The notes: generated by a model not told the origin, from the sequence alone. DNA of 64,000 bases from Saprospiraceae bacterium (GCA_016710235.1 JADJLG010000001.1:1725501-1789500), one strand, 5' to 3'. Positions 35,918 to 45,832 are shown, counted from the first letter of the stretch. Translations and numbers: made by a program.

Positions 35918-36631
35918 TTAATTTCGTTGAAATACATGGATTCTTTTTCTGCGCTCAAAGCTACGATCTATCCAGAGGCCATAGTAGCAATGGTAAAATT
36001 GGAGCATTGCAGGATAATTATTATGGAAGAACATGGGGATTTCGAATTTGAATTCAAAACCGATTGTATCTAATATCCCTTTGTGGGTCATTTCTATAGG
36101 GAATTTTGCTTTAGGATACCAATAAATATTATCATAGGGAGTTTGAAATTCATCATTACCTTGAGGAAAGTCTATAAAAAATTGATTCACCTTACTAAAC
36201 CAAATTGTGGCCTGTGAATAATTATTTTTATCTTCCGTATCTTCAAAGACAAAGTTTTCATTATCCTTTGATTCAGATTTCATCATATTTGTATTTTGAG
36301 CAAATTTTGCACTATCCGCTACATATACCGTCCATTTTTCTATAGTGTCAATGGTTTCTATTATTTTTATTCGCTTTTTTTTTAGATCTTTTTTAATAAA
36401 TTCATACTTGTCTTCTTGTTGTTGATTATAGATATTGGCAGGTATGATTGTTTTATAATTATACATTTTCTGCTGACCATGCCAGATTATATCCTTATAA
36501 GGATAGCATAGTAACTGAAATATTGCATCTTTTATAGTCAGAGAATCTATTTTTATATCCGAGATTTGACCATTAGTATTATTGCATATTAATAATATTA
36601 TTAAATATGATATTATAATTCTTATTAACAT
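35918..36631 (-). CDS. Secreted paralogue B3 of the tandem array
   Basis: The 237-residue protein has a signal-peptide-like N-terminus (MLIRIIISYLIILLICNNTNG) and an N-terminal third unlike B1 and B2, but its middle (SAKFAQNTNMMKSESKDNEN) matches B1 and its C-terminus is common to all B copies. It is the first gene of the array. The function is unknown. Confidence 0.7.
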   Translation of the reverse strand: MLIRIIISYLIILLICNNTNGQISDIKIDSLTIKDAIFQLLCYPYKDIIWHGQQKMYNYKTIIPANIYNQQQEDKYEFIKKDLKKKRIKIIETIDTIEKWTVYVADSAKFAQNTNMMKSESKDNENFVFEDTEDKNNYSQATIWFSKVNQFFIDFPQGNDEFQTPYDNIYWYPKAKFPIEMTHKGILDTIGFEFKFEIPMFFHNNYPAMLQFYHCYYGLWIDRSFERRKRIHVFQRN

Positions 36632-37014
36632 TTTAAACTTTTGAATTTAGTTTCTCGATTTTATCTTGACCAATTCTAGGCATATTGAGTATATTGCTTT
36701 AATGCTATATTTGTTTGTTGAGTGGGAGTACAAGTAAAAAGTTTACTTTCAATGACTAAAGATGCATTATTTACGATATGTTTGAAATAAGATGGCTTTG
36801 GGTGCACGTACATGCCCAATAGGTATGTCAACGTCAAGTTCAATAAATAATTGTGTCTTTCAAAGAAAAGCTTAGGGATTTCTTTTTTAAAAGAAGTGCT
36901 TAAATAATGCTAATCTAAATCGCTTTTCAAATGCAAAGCAAGTTAAAATTTGGACTTAGTGGCAAATTTGAATTGTTGTCAGTCAAACCTGAATTAAATC
37001 AATAAGAAAGAGAC
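36632..37014. other. Intergenic stretch without a gene
   Basis: AT-rich sequence with no open frame that I can support. It separates the accessory array from the helicase gene. I see no certain terminator for the helicase gene. Confidence 0.5.
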
Positions 37015-38739
37015 CTATTTTTTGTTCTTCTTTTTTGATCTTTTGTGCCCACTTTCTGATTGTGGTCCGCGAAATTCTTTTTGTTCGTCTGCGCTTTGAA
37101 TTCTGACAGGACGGCCTTTGTATTGGCCCAATTTTGGTTTGCACATTTTTTCAGCACTTTCCGGATCGGTCATAAAAAAAGAATACACTCCTTTCATTTC
37201 AATATCCTTCACCTGTCTGCCACTCACTTTTGTCATTTGAAAGATGATTTCTCTTAGTTCATCATATTTCAAACTGTCTTTTTTTCCAAGATTAACAAAA
37301 AGTCTGACGTCATTTCCCGATCGGCTTCGTTGTCCCTGTGTTCTTGATCTTGAACCCGAGCCCGAACTATAATCTCCGGAACTCTTACCAAATTTTTCTT
37401 TAGGTCTTTCTTCAACATTCAAATCTGTGGAATGAGCATATTGGGCGGTTATTTTTTTGAGTTCTGCCTGAAGTATTCTTTGCACGAGCTCTTCTTTGGA
37501 CATTTGCATAAGTGGCCATATCCATTCATTTTTGAAAGCCATGCTTTCATCGCTGGTTTCTTCGCTGCTGGCCGTAAATTCATCAATGAAGTTTTTCACA
37601 CGCGTCTGTATGACTTCTTCACCTTTTGGAATGAGATATTTTTCAAATTTGACACCTGCTAATTTTTCTATCTGATGCAGCTTATACGCTTCCTTAGTAT
37701 GTAGCAATGCAATACTGTATCCTTTCTGTCCTGCGCGAGCGGTGCGACCACTTCTATGTGTATAATTTTCTATGTCATCCGGGAGGTGATAGTGTATGAT
37801 ATGCGTCAGATTTTTTACGTCTATTCCTCTCGCAGCCACATCTGTCGCAAGCAAAGCTTTGATCGCTTTATGTCTGAAACGATGCATGACTTTGTCTCTC
37901 TGCGCCTGGGCCAGATCGCCGTGAAGACAATCAGCGCTATAACCATCTCTGACCAGATGATCACTGAGTTCCTGGGTCTCGATTTTAGTGGTACAAAATA
38001 TGATGCCGTAGAAATCTTCATGAAAGTCCATGATTCTCTTTAGAGCAGAATATTTGTCTTTGGCGTGAACGACAGAATATTGATGGGTGATATTTTGTTG
38101 GGCTGTATTTTTTCTGCCTATGGTAATTTCAATTGGGTCTTTCAGGTAATCGTTTGCTATCCTTCTGATATCCGGCGACATGGTTGCAGAAAACAATCCG
38201 GTAATCTTTTCATCTGGTGTATGGGAAAGTATAGATTCCATGTCTTCTCTAAATCCCATATTAAGCATTTCATCAGCTTCATCGAGTACAACAACCTGCA
38301 CATTCTGCAATTTGACAGCTTTGCGGTCGATGAGGTCCATGAGGCGTCCCGGAGTAGCGACGATGACCTGTGCACCTGATTTTATATCTTTGATTTGATT
38401 GATAATACTGCTGCCACCATACACGGCAACGATTTTAGTGCCTCTCATTTCTACGGCAAACTTCTTCAAATCATTGGTGATTTGGAGGCAAAGTTCTCTT
38501 GTAGGCGAAATGATCAGGGCTTGTGTGACAGGTGACCCGGGATCAATATTTTGTAGGATGGGGAGTCCGAAGGCTGCAGTTTTTCCTGTTCCTGTCTGAG
38601 CCAGGGCGATCAGATCTCTCTCTGCTTTTAGAAATACCGGAATTGCTTGTTTTTGTATGTCAGTGGGTTCTTCAAATCCTAATGAGGACAAAGCGTTGCA
38701 TATGGAAGGGTTTAAGCCTAATTGCTGAAAATGTGGCAT
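37015..38739 (-). CDS. DEAD-box RNA helicase of the DeaD/CsdA type
   Basis: The 574-residue protein has all DEAD-box motifs: AQTGTGKT at 47-54, PTREL at 79-83, DEAD at 153-156, SAT at 184-186, and HRSGRTARAG in the second RecA domain. A C-terminal DbpA/CsdA-type RNA-binding domain at about 470-550 (RLFVNLGKKDSLKYDELREI) and a basic tail (KRSKKKNKK) follow. Helicases of this type unwind structured RNA in ribosome assembly and at low temperature. The gene lies downstream of an RRM RNA-binding protein gene on the same strand, separated from it by a terminator and a leader of about 230 nt, which supports a cold-shock role. Confidence 0.93.
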   Translation of the reverse strand: MPHFQQLGLNPSICNALSSLGFEEPTDIQKQAIPVFLKAERDLIALAQTGTGKTAAFGLPILQNIDPGSPVTQALIISPTRELCLQITNDLKKFAVEMRGTKIVAVYGGSSIINQIKDIKSGAQVIVATPGRLMDLIDRKAVKLQNVQVVVLDEADEMLNMGFREDMESILSHTPDEKITGLFSATMSPDIRRIANDYLKDPIEITIGRKNTAQQNITHQYSVVHAKDKYSALKRIMDFHEDFYGIIFCTTKIETQELSDHLVRDGYSADCLHGDLAQAQRDKVMHRFRHKAIKALLATDVAARGIDVKNLTHIIHYHLPDDIENYTHRSGRTARAGQKGYSIALLHTKEAYKLHQIEKLAGVKFEKYLIPKGEEVIQTRVKNFIDEFTASSEETSDESMAFKNEWIWPLMQMSKEELVQRILQAELKKITAQYAHSTDLNVEERPKEKFGKSSGDYSSGSGSRSRTQGQRSRSGNDVRLFVNLGKKDSLKYDELREIIFQMTKVSGRQVKDIEMKGVYSFFMTDPESAEKMCKPKLGQYKGRPVRIQSADEQKEFRGPQSESGHKRSKKKNKK

Positions 38740-38970
38740 GAAAATAAATTGAAATGTAATTTTTTTAAAATGTTGGTTGTTGAAGTTCGCCGACTACTTT
38801 TACTGCTTTTTTTTTTGCTTTTGTTTTTATTGCGTGATTGTCTGTCAGCAATGCTTTCGCAAAATTTCTGCCGGGATTTGAGCCTGTTTGTATTAGCTTT
38901 TGTTAGTTGCTGATGGTCGGAGGAACGGAGCTTATTGAGAGCGCTGATATCTCGGGAAGCATTCAGCGTT

Positions 38971-39010
38971 AAAAAAACATAACCTGCTCCTTCTGAGAAG
39001 CAGGCTATGT
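38971..39010 (-). terminator. Intrinsic terminator of the RRM gene
   Basis: On the minus strand ACATAGCCTGCT pairs with AGCAGGTTATGT around a 10-nt loop and is followed by a run of T residues. It sits downstream of the RRM gene and upstream of the helicase gene. Confidence 0.85.
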
Positions 39011-39116
39011 CTTATAAATCTTCAGATATTGAGTTCAGATACTAGTTGGTGACTTTATAGGAATCACCCGAGTAAGAAACCAAAGCTCAAAGATTTACCA
39101 AAATCGCCTGGTCAGA

Positions 39117-39428
39117 TTATCTCCTTCTGAAGCGATTGTCGTTGTTACCTCCTCCTCTTGGATTGAATGGTCTTCTCTCTTTTGGTTGAGGTGGTTTAGC
39201 TTCTGAAACAGAGATGTTACGCTCTTTTACAGATTTTTGATTCAACTCTGCAATTGCTTGCTGAGCTTCCTCGTCATTTGGCATTTCAACAAAGGCGAAG
39301 CCTTTTGATTTGCCGGTCATTTTGTCTGTAATGATTTTTACAGAAGCAACTTCTCCGATTTCGCTAAACATGGCCAACAGTTGGCTTTCCTTGATAGAAT
39401 AATCAAGGTTTCCTACGTAAAGATTCAT
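39117..39428 (-). CDS. RRM RNA-binding protein
   Basis: The 103-residue protein is a single RNA-recognition motif with RNP2 LYVGNL at residues 3-8 and RNP1 KGFAFVEM at 42-49, followed by a basic, Arg/Gly-rich tail (RGGGNNDNRFRRR). Such small proteins are common in Bacteroidota and cyanobacteria and are often cold-induced. It binds single-stranded RNA, with its targets unknown. It precedes the DEAD-box helicase gene on the same strand and has its own terminator. Confidence 0.93.
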   Translation of the reverse strand: MNLYVGNLDYSIKESQLLAMFSEIGEVASVKIITDKMTGKSKGFAFVEMPNDEEAQQAIAELNQKSVKERNISVSEAKPPQPKERRPFNPRGGGNNDNRFRRR

Positions 39429-39641
39429 TTTAAAAAAGAATTATAAATAAAAAAAAATTTTGACAAGGGATAAATTATAGATATTGACGTGAACCCATTA
39501 GGATGAACAGATGATAAGAACAAGAAAACATACAGCAAAGATACTGGTTAATTTTCAAATCAAAACAACTATTTATCAAGATTAATTCCCGGGTTAACAG
39601 AAATTTAAAATCCGCGCGGTAAAAATGGCTGAAATCTCTCC

Positions 39642-40334
39642 TCAGTCGATATCTTGACTTCTTTTGTTGCCATTGCAAAAGATGAGCGAAAGGCCCAAAT
39701 GGTGAAACTTGAGCTTGTCGAGCGGGTCGCCGGAGTTCAAGTCCTTGGCGACTTCATTCAGGTTTGTTGATGTCCAGCGCCATGCGAGATAGGGCTGCAA
39801 TGCAATATCCAAAAATGATCCTGCCGCCAAATAAAAGTTAAAGTAAATGTGAGATCCAATACCTGTGGAGTTGCCGAGTGTCTGCTTGGAGCTCAAGCCG
39901 GTATGTCGCTCTGAGACAGATGTTATCGTATAGTCCAGGCTAAGACCGAAGTCCATCCAGGGATTTCCGAATTCATGAAATACCGAAATATCATGAAACC
40001 TGTGAAAGTACTCCTTTTTATAGCTTTCATTGCCCATAACACCTTGTGCGTCATTCCTTAAAAATTGCGCTCGCCAACTCACACCCAAACCATACCAATC
40101 CCATCTGTTGCGCAAGCCTATATACAAGCCGTGGGAGAAGGTCAGGGGTTTAAAATTTGTATTCACCCAGCTGTTTTGCTTCCCAAAATCTTCAAGAGCC
40201 CTGTTGTATGTTTCATTGAGATGGTAAGATAATCCATACCCGACTTGCAGGTTGAATTGTGCAGCCATCATCTGTGGCAAACTGAGGGTGGCCAGTAGCA
40301 GGAAGATCTTTGCTGTATTATTTTTCAGGTACAT
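39642..40334 (-). CDS. Outer-membrane beta-barrel protein
   Basis: The 230-residue product begins with a signal peptide (about 1-25, ending QMMAAQ) and continues with alternating strands rich in aromatic residues (FSHGLYIGLRNRWDWYGLG, SHIYFNFYLAAGSFLDIAL), a common outer-membrane barrel pattern of Bacteroidota. No specific family is recognised. It is divergent from the TMTC-like gene at 40448. Confidence 0.7.
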   Translation of the reverse strand: MYLKNNTAKIFLLLATLSLPQMMAAQFNLQVGYGLSYHLNETYNRALEDFGKQNSWVNTNFKPLTFSHGLYIGLRNRWDWYGLGVSWRAQFLRNDAQGVMGNESYKKEYFHRFHDISVFHEFGNPWMDFGLSLDYTITSVSERHTGLSSKQTLGNSTGIGSHIYFNFYLAAGSFLDIALQPYLAWRWTSTNLNEVAKDLNSGDPLDKLKFHHLGLSLIFCNGNKRSQDID

Positions 40335-40447
40335 ACCGGAGACAAATGTAAAACATTCATATCTGCTTTTTCCTAATATATAATCAAAATCCTCTATTTT
40401 CGCCGTTAAAGCCCAGATGCAATCACTTCACCAAATTTGTTAAGTTT

Positions 40448-42313
40448 ATGAAAAACTGGTTTGTCACATTGAGTTCGAATCCCGTTTTGGTTTGGATATT
40501 ACTGGGTTTAGTTGCATGGGGTATATATTTTCAGACATACCGTTATGGCTTTGCCTTGGATGATGCGATTGTGATTTCGGAAAATAAATTCGTGGAAAAA
40601 GGTGTGGATGGTTTGTACTCCATCTTTGCTAATGAAAGTTTTACCGGTTATTTTGGAAAGCAGACTTCATATGTTGCAGGAGCAAGGTATCGACCACTCT
40701 CAATAGCAAGCTTTGCCTTGGAATATGAATTGTACAAATACAAACCTGCTTATTCACATTTGATCAATGTGTTTTTATACTGGATATGCTGTGGGTTGAT
40801 ATACTTTGCAGTGCGAAAATTGTTTTCGTACCGATTTGAACGGGAAGCTTCATCTCTGGTTGCTTTTGTGACCGCTATGATATTTCTTGTGCATCCAACT
40901 CATGTGGAAGCTGTAGCTAACATCAAAGGACGAGACGAAATCATGAGTACTCTGTTTGCTGTGGCAGCCCTGATATGTACATTGAAATATCACGACACGA
41001 GAAAATGGATTTGGACATGGGTCACAGGAGTGATGTTTTTTTTGGCATTAATGTCAAAAGAAAATCCAATAACTCTGCTCATCGCTTTTCCGATACTACT
41101 TTATTATATCAGTGGATTCACTTGGAAAGAAGCCTTCCGCTATATGATACCATATGGAGTTTCTTCCCTTGCATTTATTTTATTGAGGGTAAAGGTGATC
41201 GGATATCTCTTTGATACAAAATTGAAAATAGTAGATTTGATGAATGATCCTTTCGTGGAGATGAATTTCATCCAAAAATGGTGCACAATACTCTATACTG
41301 TAGTTTGGTATATCAAATTAGTGTTCGTACCACATCCCCTGACACATGACTATTATCCCTACCATGTGCCGATCATGAATCCATCCAGCCCCGGATTTTT
41401 ATTGGCATTAGCTACTGTGATACTCAGTCTTTGGATTGCCTGGAAATGCAGAAAATCACATAGCATTGTGACCATGGCTATTTTATTTTTTTACATCACA
41501 TTGTCCATTGTATCCAATGCCATATTTCCAGTGGGTACTTTTATGAATGAAAGATTTTTATTTTTACCTTCCCTTGGTTTTTGTATTTTGCTGGGGTATT
41601 ATTTTTATACCTGGTCACAATCTTCACGGAAGCAATTGCATTTTCTGGGAATCGGCGGAGGTTTGGTGATTCTATTGTTATTTTCCCTGAAATCATTTTT
41701 AAGAGTGCCGGCATGGGAATCCGGAGACAGCTTAAATTTGAGTGCTATAGGTATTTCAAAAAACAGTGCCCGGATAAATCTATTTACAGGAGTTACTTAT
41801 TTTCATAAATATGAAAGTGAAAGCGATCAGATAAAAAAATACCAGGATCTGGATATCGCTGAGAAATATATCGACCGCGCTCTTGAGATTTATCCACGAT
41901 ATTCTCAGGGTCATATAATGAAAGTCGGTGTGTATGCTGAGAAGTATAAAAAGGACAACGACCTGGTGCGATTTTTACAATCGATCAAAAAGAGCGCAGG
42001 CATGTATCCCGAACTTACATTCACCAATGAGTTTTTGACCTACCTGAAAAAGGAAAACAGCAATCATGCAGAACTTGCAAAGTTTTTTAAAGAAGTGGGC
42101 TACGATGTGCTGTACAAAAAAAATAGAAACTATCCATTTGCAATCCAATATCTGAAAGATGCACAGGCGATGGATCCGCTAGATGGTACTGTGAATCAAA
42201 TGCTGGCAACTGTGTATTTGGATTATGCAAGTTTTGGTAAATTGGAACCCGGTCAGGTAGAATATTTAAAACAACAAGCGGCAGCATTAATGCAATCCAA
42301 TATGAAGCAATAA
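40448..42313 (+). CDS. TMTC/GT-C-like membrane glycosyltransferase with C-terminal TPR-like part
   Basis: The 621-residue protein has about ten membrane helices and the N-terminal signature of the TMTC/DUF1736 group. An acidic pair sits in the first loop (FALDDAIVISENKF), followed by RYRPLSIASFALEYE and then FLVHPTHVEAVANIKGRDEI near residue 150-170. Residues about 440-620 look like TPR helices (YPRYSQGHIMKVGVYAEKY). Relatives are polyprenyl-phosphate-mannose-dependent O-mannosyltransferases acting on the periplasmic side. The donor synthase is encoded at 55559. dprA follows after 17 bp. Confidence 0.82.
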   Translation: MKNWFVTLSSNPVLVWILLGLVAWGIYFQTYRYGFALDDAIVISENKFVEKGVDGLYSIFANESFTGYFGKQTSYVAGARYRPLSIASFALEYELYKYKPAYSHLINVFLYWICCGLIYFAVRKLFSYRFEREASSLVAFVTAMIFLVHPTHVEAVANIKGRDEIMSTLFAVAALICTLKYHDTRKWIWTWVTGVMFFLALMSKENPITLLIAFPILLYYISGFTWKEAFRYMIPYGVSSLAFILLRVKVIGYLFDTKLKIVDLMNDPFVEMNFIQKWCTILYTVVWYIKLVFVPHPLTHDYYPYHVPIMNPSSPGFLLALATVILSLWIAWKCRKSHSIVTMAILFFYITLSIVSNAIFPVGTFMNERFLFLPSLGFCILLGYYFYTWSQSSRKQLHFLGIGGGLVILLLFSLKSFLRVPAWESGDSLNLSAIGISKNSARINLFTGVTYFHKYESESDQIKKYQDLDIAEKYIDRALEIYPRYSQGHIMKVGVYAEKYKKDNDLVRFLQSIKKSAGMYPELTFTNEFLTYLKKENSNHAELAKFFKEVGYDVLYKKNRNYPFAIQYLKDAQAMDPLDGTVNQMLATVYLDYASFGKLEPGQVEYLKQQAAALMQSNMKQ

Positions 42314-42330
42314 TCACTTCGTAAATTTCT

Positions 42331-43431
42331 ATGGAAGAGCTCTATTATTTAATTGCCCTAAGCCAGGTAGATAAAGTAGGCGATGTGACTGCAAGGACTC
42401 TGATCAGTTATTGTGGTAGTGCAGAACAAGTTTTCAAAACCAAAGCTTCGCAGTTGATAAAAATTCCTGGTATCGGAGCATCGACTGCCCAACATATTAG
42501 TAAAGCTGTACCCGATGAATTGGCTCAGGCACAATGGCAATATTGTATGAAGCATGGGGTCAAAATCACTAGCTATTTGTCCGACGATTATCCCCATCGC
42601 CTCAAGCATTATCCGGATAGTCCTATACTCCTCTATCAGCGTGGCTCTGCTAACTTAAATCCTGAAAGAACAATAGGGATTGTAGGAACGAGAAATATGT
42701 CATTGTACGGAGAAGCGCTAACCGAGGCATTGGTGAGAGATCTTGCCGGAATGCAAATCAGCATCTTGAGTGGATTGGCTTATGGTGTGGATACCCACGC
42801 CCATAGAAGTTGTGTAGAGCACAATATCACTACCATTGGTGTGATGGCCACAGGAATTGACCGCGTATATCCTTCAGAAAACAGAAGACTCGCTGATCAA
42901 ATGTGTGAGAATGGCGCGCTGATTACCGAATACCCAATCAAAACCGACCCTGATCGGGAAAATTTTCCACGTCGCAATCGTATCGTGGCAGCTATGTCGG
43001 ATGCTTTGGTTGTGATTGAATCGGCCAGGGATGGAGGTAGTATGATCACAGCAGCATATGCTTTCGATTACAACAAGGACGTATTTGTCTTTCCGGGCAG
43101 GATCACTGATTCCGGATCGTCAGGCAACCATTTGTTGATCAAGCAAAATAAAGCCCAGCTCATTGAGAATGCAGCGGACCTAAAATGGGCTATGGCCTGG
43201 TATGATGAGACCGCAAGCCCGGCAAAACCTAAACGCGAGTTGTTTTATGAGCTGGACGAAATGGAGAGATGTATCGTTGGTTTACTCCAGGATAAGGGTG
43301 AGTTGCACATAGACCAATTGAGTCAAATATCGGGATACACTCAGGGCCAATTGGCCAATCTGTTGTTACAACTTGAGTTCAAAGCTATAGTAAAAACCAT
43401 GCCAGGCAAGCGTTATGCATTATCTTTGTAG
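42331..43431 (+). CDS. dprA: DNA-processing protein DprA
   Basis: The 366-residue protein has an N-terminal helix-hairpin-helix part, the DprA Rossmann fold (GIVGTRNMSLYGEAL, ILSGLAYGVDTHAHR, TIGVMATGIDRVYPSENR) at about 110-300 and a C-terminal winged helix. DprA loads RecA onto incoming single-stranded DNA in natural transformation. Other competence genes are not seen in the window. An alkaline phosphatase gene starts within 15 bp after the stop. Confidence 0.95.
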   Translation: MEELYYLIALSQVDKVGDVTARTLISYCGSAEQVFKTKASQLIKIPGIGASTAQHISKAVPDELAQAQWQYCMKHGVKITSYLSDDYPHRLKHYPDSPILLYQRGSANLNPERTIGIVGTRNMSLYGEALTEALVRDLAGMQISILSGLAYGVDTHAHRSCVEHNITTIGVMATGIDRVYPSENRRLADQMCENGALITEYPIKTDPDRENFPRRNRIVAAMSDALVVIESARDGGSMITAAYAFDYNKDVFVFPGRITDSGSSGNHLLIKQNKAQLIENAADLKWAMAWYDETASPAKPKRELFYELDEMERCIVGLLQDKGELHIDQLSQISGYTQGQLANLLLQLEFKAIVKTMPGKRYALSL

Positions 43432-43445
43432 CTCAATTGAAAATT

Positions 43446-44597
43446 ATGTTGAAGAAGGGAATTTTGATCTGGAGTGTATTGTTCAGTACGGCAGTTTTGA
43501 TTCAATGTAGGAGCTCGAAAGACATTGCTGCGAAGGAGTCACGTCAAGCGCCTATACCTACTCAAAAAGACCATCAACACAGTGATAAAATTCTACATCC
43601 TAAAAACATCATCCTCATGATCGGTGATGGAATGGGAATCCCACAGATGACAGCAGGAATGTATATGAATCACAATTATCTCCCCTTGGAGCGCTGCCCG
43701 GTGATTGGGCTCCACAAGAGTTATAGCGCCAACGATCTCATCACCGATTCTGCTGCCGGTGCCACTGCTTTTTCTATAGGGAGGAAGACAAATAATACTT
43801 ACCTCGGTGTGGACTCAAGTAAAACATCGTATGAAACGATCCTAGAATATAGCAATAGGATAGGCAGAGCGACCGGTATGGTTGTTACCTCTACCATCGT
43901 TCATGCTACACCTGCGGCTTTTATGTCTCATCAATCCGGTAGAGAAGACTATGAGGCAATCGCATTGGATTATATGGATATTCCTGCTAATCTCCTGATC
44001 GGTGGTGGAAAAAAGTATTTTGAAAGAAGAAATTCCGACAGTCTTGATCTGGTAGCACAGCTCAGAAAGAATGGGTATGAAGTGAGAGATTACTTTGAGC
44101 AGGATTATATGAATTATACCCTGCCAGATGTCAATAAGTTGGTTTATTTTACAGCAGATGGAGATCCTTTGCCAGCCTCAAAAGGAAGGTCCTATCTTCC
44201 AAAGGCTGCATCAGATGCCTGCAATTTTTTGAAAAATAAATCCGAAAAGGGCTTTTTTATGATGATTGAAGGATCACAAATAGACTGGGGTGGACATGCC
44301 AATGATGCATCATATGTTTATACAGAAGTGATCGATTTCAATAAGGCAATAGAAAAAGTATTAGATTTTGCTGCTGCAGACGGTCAGACCTTAGTGATCA
44401 TCACAGGAGATCATGAGACTGGCGGGCTTGCGATTAACCCAGGTTCCAAAATGGGAGAGCTTGTGACCGCTTTTACCACAAACAAGCACAGTGCCGACCT
44501 CATTCCGGTGTATGCTTTTGGTCCCGGTTCAGCATCATTTTCAGGAATCTATGAAAACACAGCCATATATACGAAGATGATGCAATTGCTGAAGTAG
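43446..44597 (+). CDS. Alkaline phosphatase, lipoprotein
   Basis: I start at the ATG at 43446, three codons after a possible TTG, giving about 383 residues. A lipobox (LIQC) ends the signal. Family motifs follow: MIGDGMGIPQMTAG, the nucleophile region DSAAGATAFSIGRKT, EGSQIDWGGHANDA and ITGDHETGG, which hold the metal ligands. The enzyme hydrolyses phosphomonoesters in the periplasm or at the outer membrane. It follows dprA closely but has an unrelated function. Confidence 0.9.
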   Translation: MLKKGILIWSVLFSTAVLIQCRSSKDIAAKESRQAPIPTQKDHQHSDKILHPKNIILMIGDGMGIPQMTAGMYMNHNYLPLERCPVIGLHKSYSANDLITDSAAGATAFSIGRKTNNTYLGVDSSKTSYETILEYSNRIGRATGMVVTSTIVHATPAAFMSHQSGREDYEAIALDYMDIPANLLIGGGKKYFERRNSDSLDLVAQLRKNGYEVRDYFEQDYMNYTLPDVNKLVYFTADGDPLPASKGRSYLPKAASDACNFLKNKSEKGFFMMIEGSQIDWGGHANDASYVYTEVIDFNKAIEKVLDFAAADGQTLVIITGDHETGGLAINPGSKMGELVTAFTTNKHSADLIPVYAFGPGSASFSGIYENTAIYTKMMQLLK

Positions 44598-44797
44598 ACT
44601 ATACCGGGCAATTAATCTAATTTAATCAAGTTCTATACTGATTTGCAATTGAAGAGTCGAGAATCCTTGGATAAGGACCGCAATCATTTCGATAAAATAT
44701 AAATCCCGAATCGTTGATATACGAGTTAGTTGTCTAGGATTTGATGATCTCGCTTGAATCATAATTTTTCGTGGATAAAATGTATGCAGCCGAAACA

Positions 44798-45832
44798 TTA
44801 ATACGAAAAAATACAGACTTTGCTTGGATTCTCTTCAAACTCATTTAATTCATAGATTTTCGAAATTGTACCATCAATAATATATTCGTATTCTTTTATT
44901 TTAATGTCCGGATCCAAAAGGTATTCTTTAATATATCTTCCCTCGGAATTGAACTCACAATTATAAATCTTCGAATCAATAACAGATTCGATTGATTCGA
45001 TCAGGCCTTTTTGATTGTATGTGATCTTGTAATGATCTGTCAATGCAACGTCAGAATTGTAATATTTTACTTCGATAGGAATTCCCGATTTGGAAGTGAT
45101 TTCTTTTCTTACCAGAAATAGTTTATTTTCTTTTACGTTATATTTGTAAACCACTAGACTATCATAATTATCTCCGTATGATTTGTATGCATAATCTGTT
45201 TTAAACTTTGTAGTATTTGCATTTTGGATGGAGGGATTGAGTATTTCTCCATTCATAAGTTGGTATTGGATATATTCTGTTTTATTTGGTTTTGAAACAA
45301 TATCAAGTCTTATGCTCCCAAGGACATTGTCAAAGTCATATCCCGTGATTTTTCCTTGACTGTCTAGTTCAGCTTTTACATCTGATTCTATCTTGCATTT
45401 TGCACATTTGCGCATTGTCGATTGTATAATATTTCCATCAGAGTTAAGAGTGGTTCAAATAAATTCATTGTAATATGGGGCCGTTGGATAAACAGTTGTT
45501 CTTTTGACTAGTCGACCTTTTTCGTCAAGACTATCTGTGACAGTACAAAATACTGATCCGTCGGTATTCCGTGTTGTTGAGATATATTTTATATTGTCGA
45601 GGGATCTGATTTCTTTGGTTTGGTCTAATTTTAAATTTAACTCTTCGTTTTTATAAATAGTATTAGCTGAAGAAGCTTCATTTACGACGGTATAGTATTT
45701 TTCAGTAAGAGGTAATTTTCGGTTGAGATTTTCGTAGGTGTTAATTTTGTGTAGGTAGAGATCTAGGATGGATTGTGTACTTCCAGATTGGTGCATGGCG
45801 ATGATGAAAAGTAATGCAACTAAAGCTTTCAT
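44798..45832 (-). pseudogene. Secreted protein gene interrupted by an in-frame TGA
   Basis: Positions 45455-45832 encode a signal peptide (MKALVALLFIIAMHQSGSTQ) and 125 residues ending in APYYNEFI then TGA. The same frame goes on without another stop through TTLNSDGNIIQST to the next open part at 45415-44798 (205 residues with YD/RHS-like spacing, KITYNQKGLIESIES). The two parts therefore form one 345-codon gene broken by a single nonsense codon, possibly TGG to TGA. The downstream part starts at an internal ATG, but has no signal peptide. Translation through TGA is unlikely because TGA is a normal stop elsewhere in the window. Confidence 0.75.

Larger units (their letters stand above)
31932..36631 (-). 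repeat. Three tandem copies of a two-gene module
   Basis: The segment 31932-36631 contains the order B3-A3-B2-A2-B1-A1 on the minus strand, with a unit of about 1.6 kb. The spacers 33427-33571 and 35028-35171 are almost identical. A and B products also resemble each other at the C-terminus (IPIFFHNNYPAMLQFYHSYY versus IPIFFQNNFHGMQHYYAMYY), so the whole array probably arose from one ancestral gene. Confidence 0.88.

Noticed and set aside
39475..39678. 67-residue minus-strand frame
   Set aside because: It overlaps the end of the beta-barrel gene and shows no domain.
40473..40483. tRNA T-loop-like GTTCGAATCCC
   Set aside because: It lies in the coding start of the TMTC-like gene, and no acceptor or anticodon arms surround it.
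45455..45457. TGA recoding as Trp or selenocysteine
   Set aside because: TGA ends other genes here, for example the 58-CXXCH gene, and no SECIS-like hairpin was apparent after the codon.
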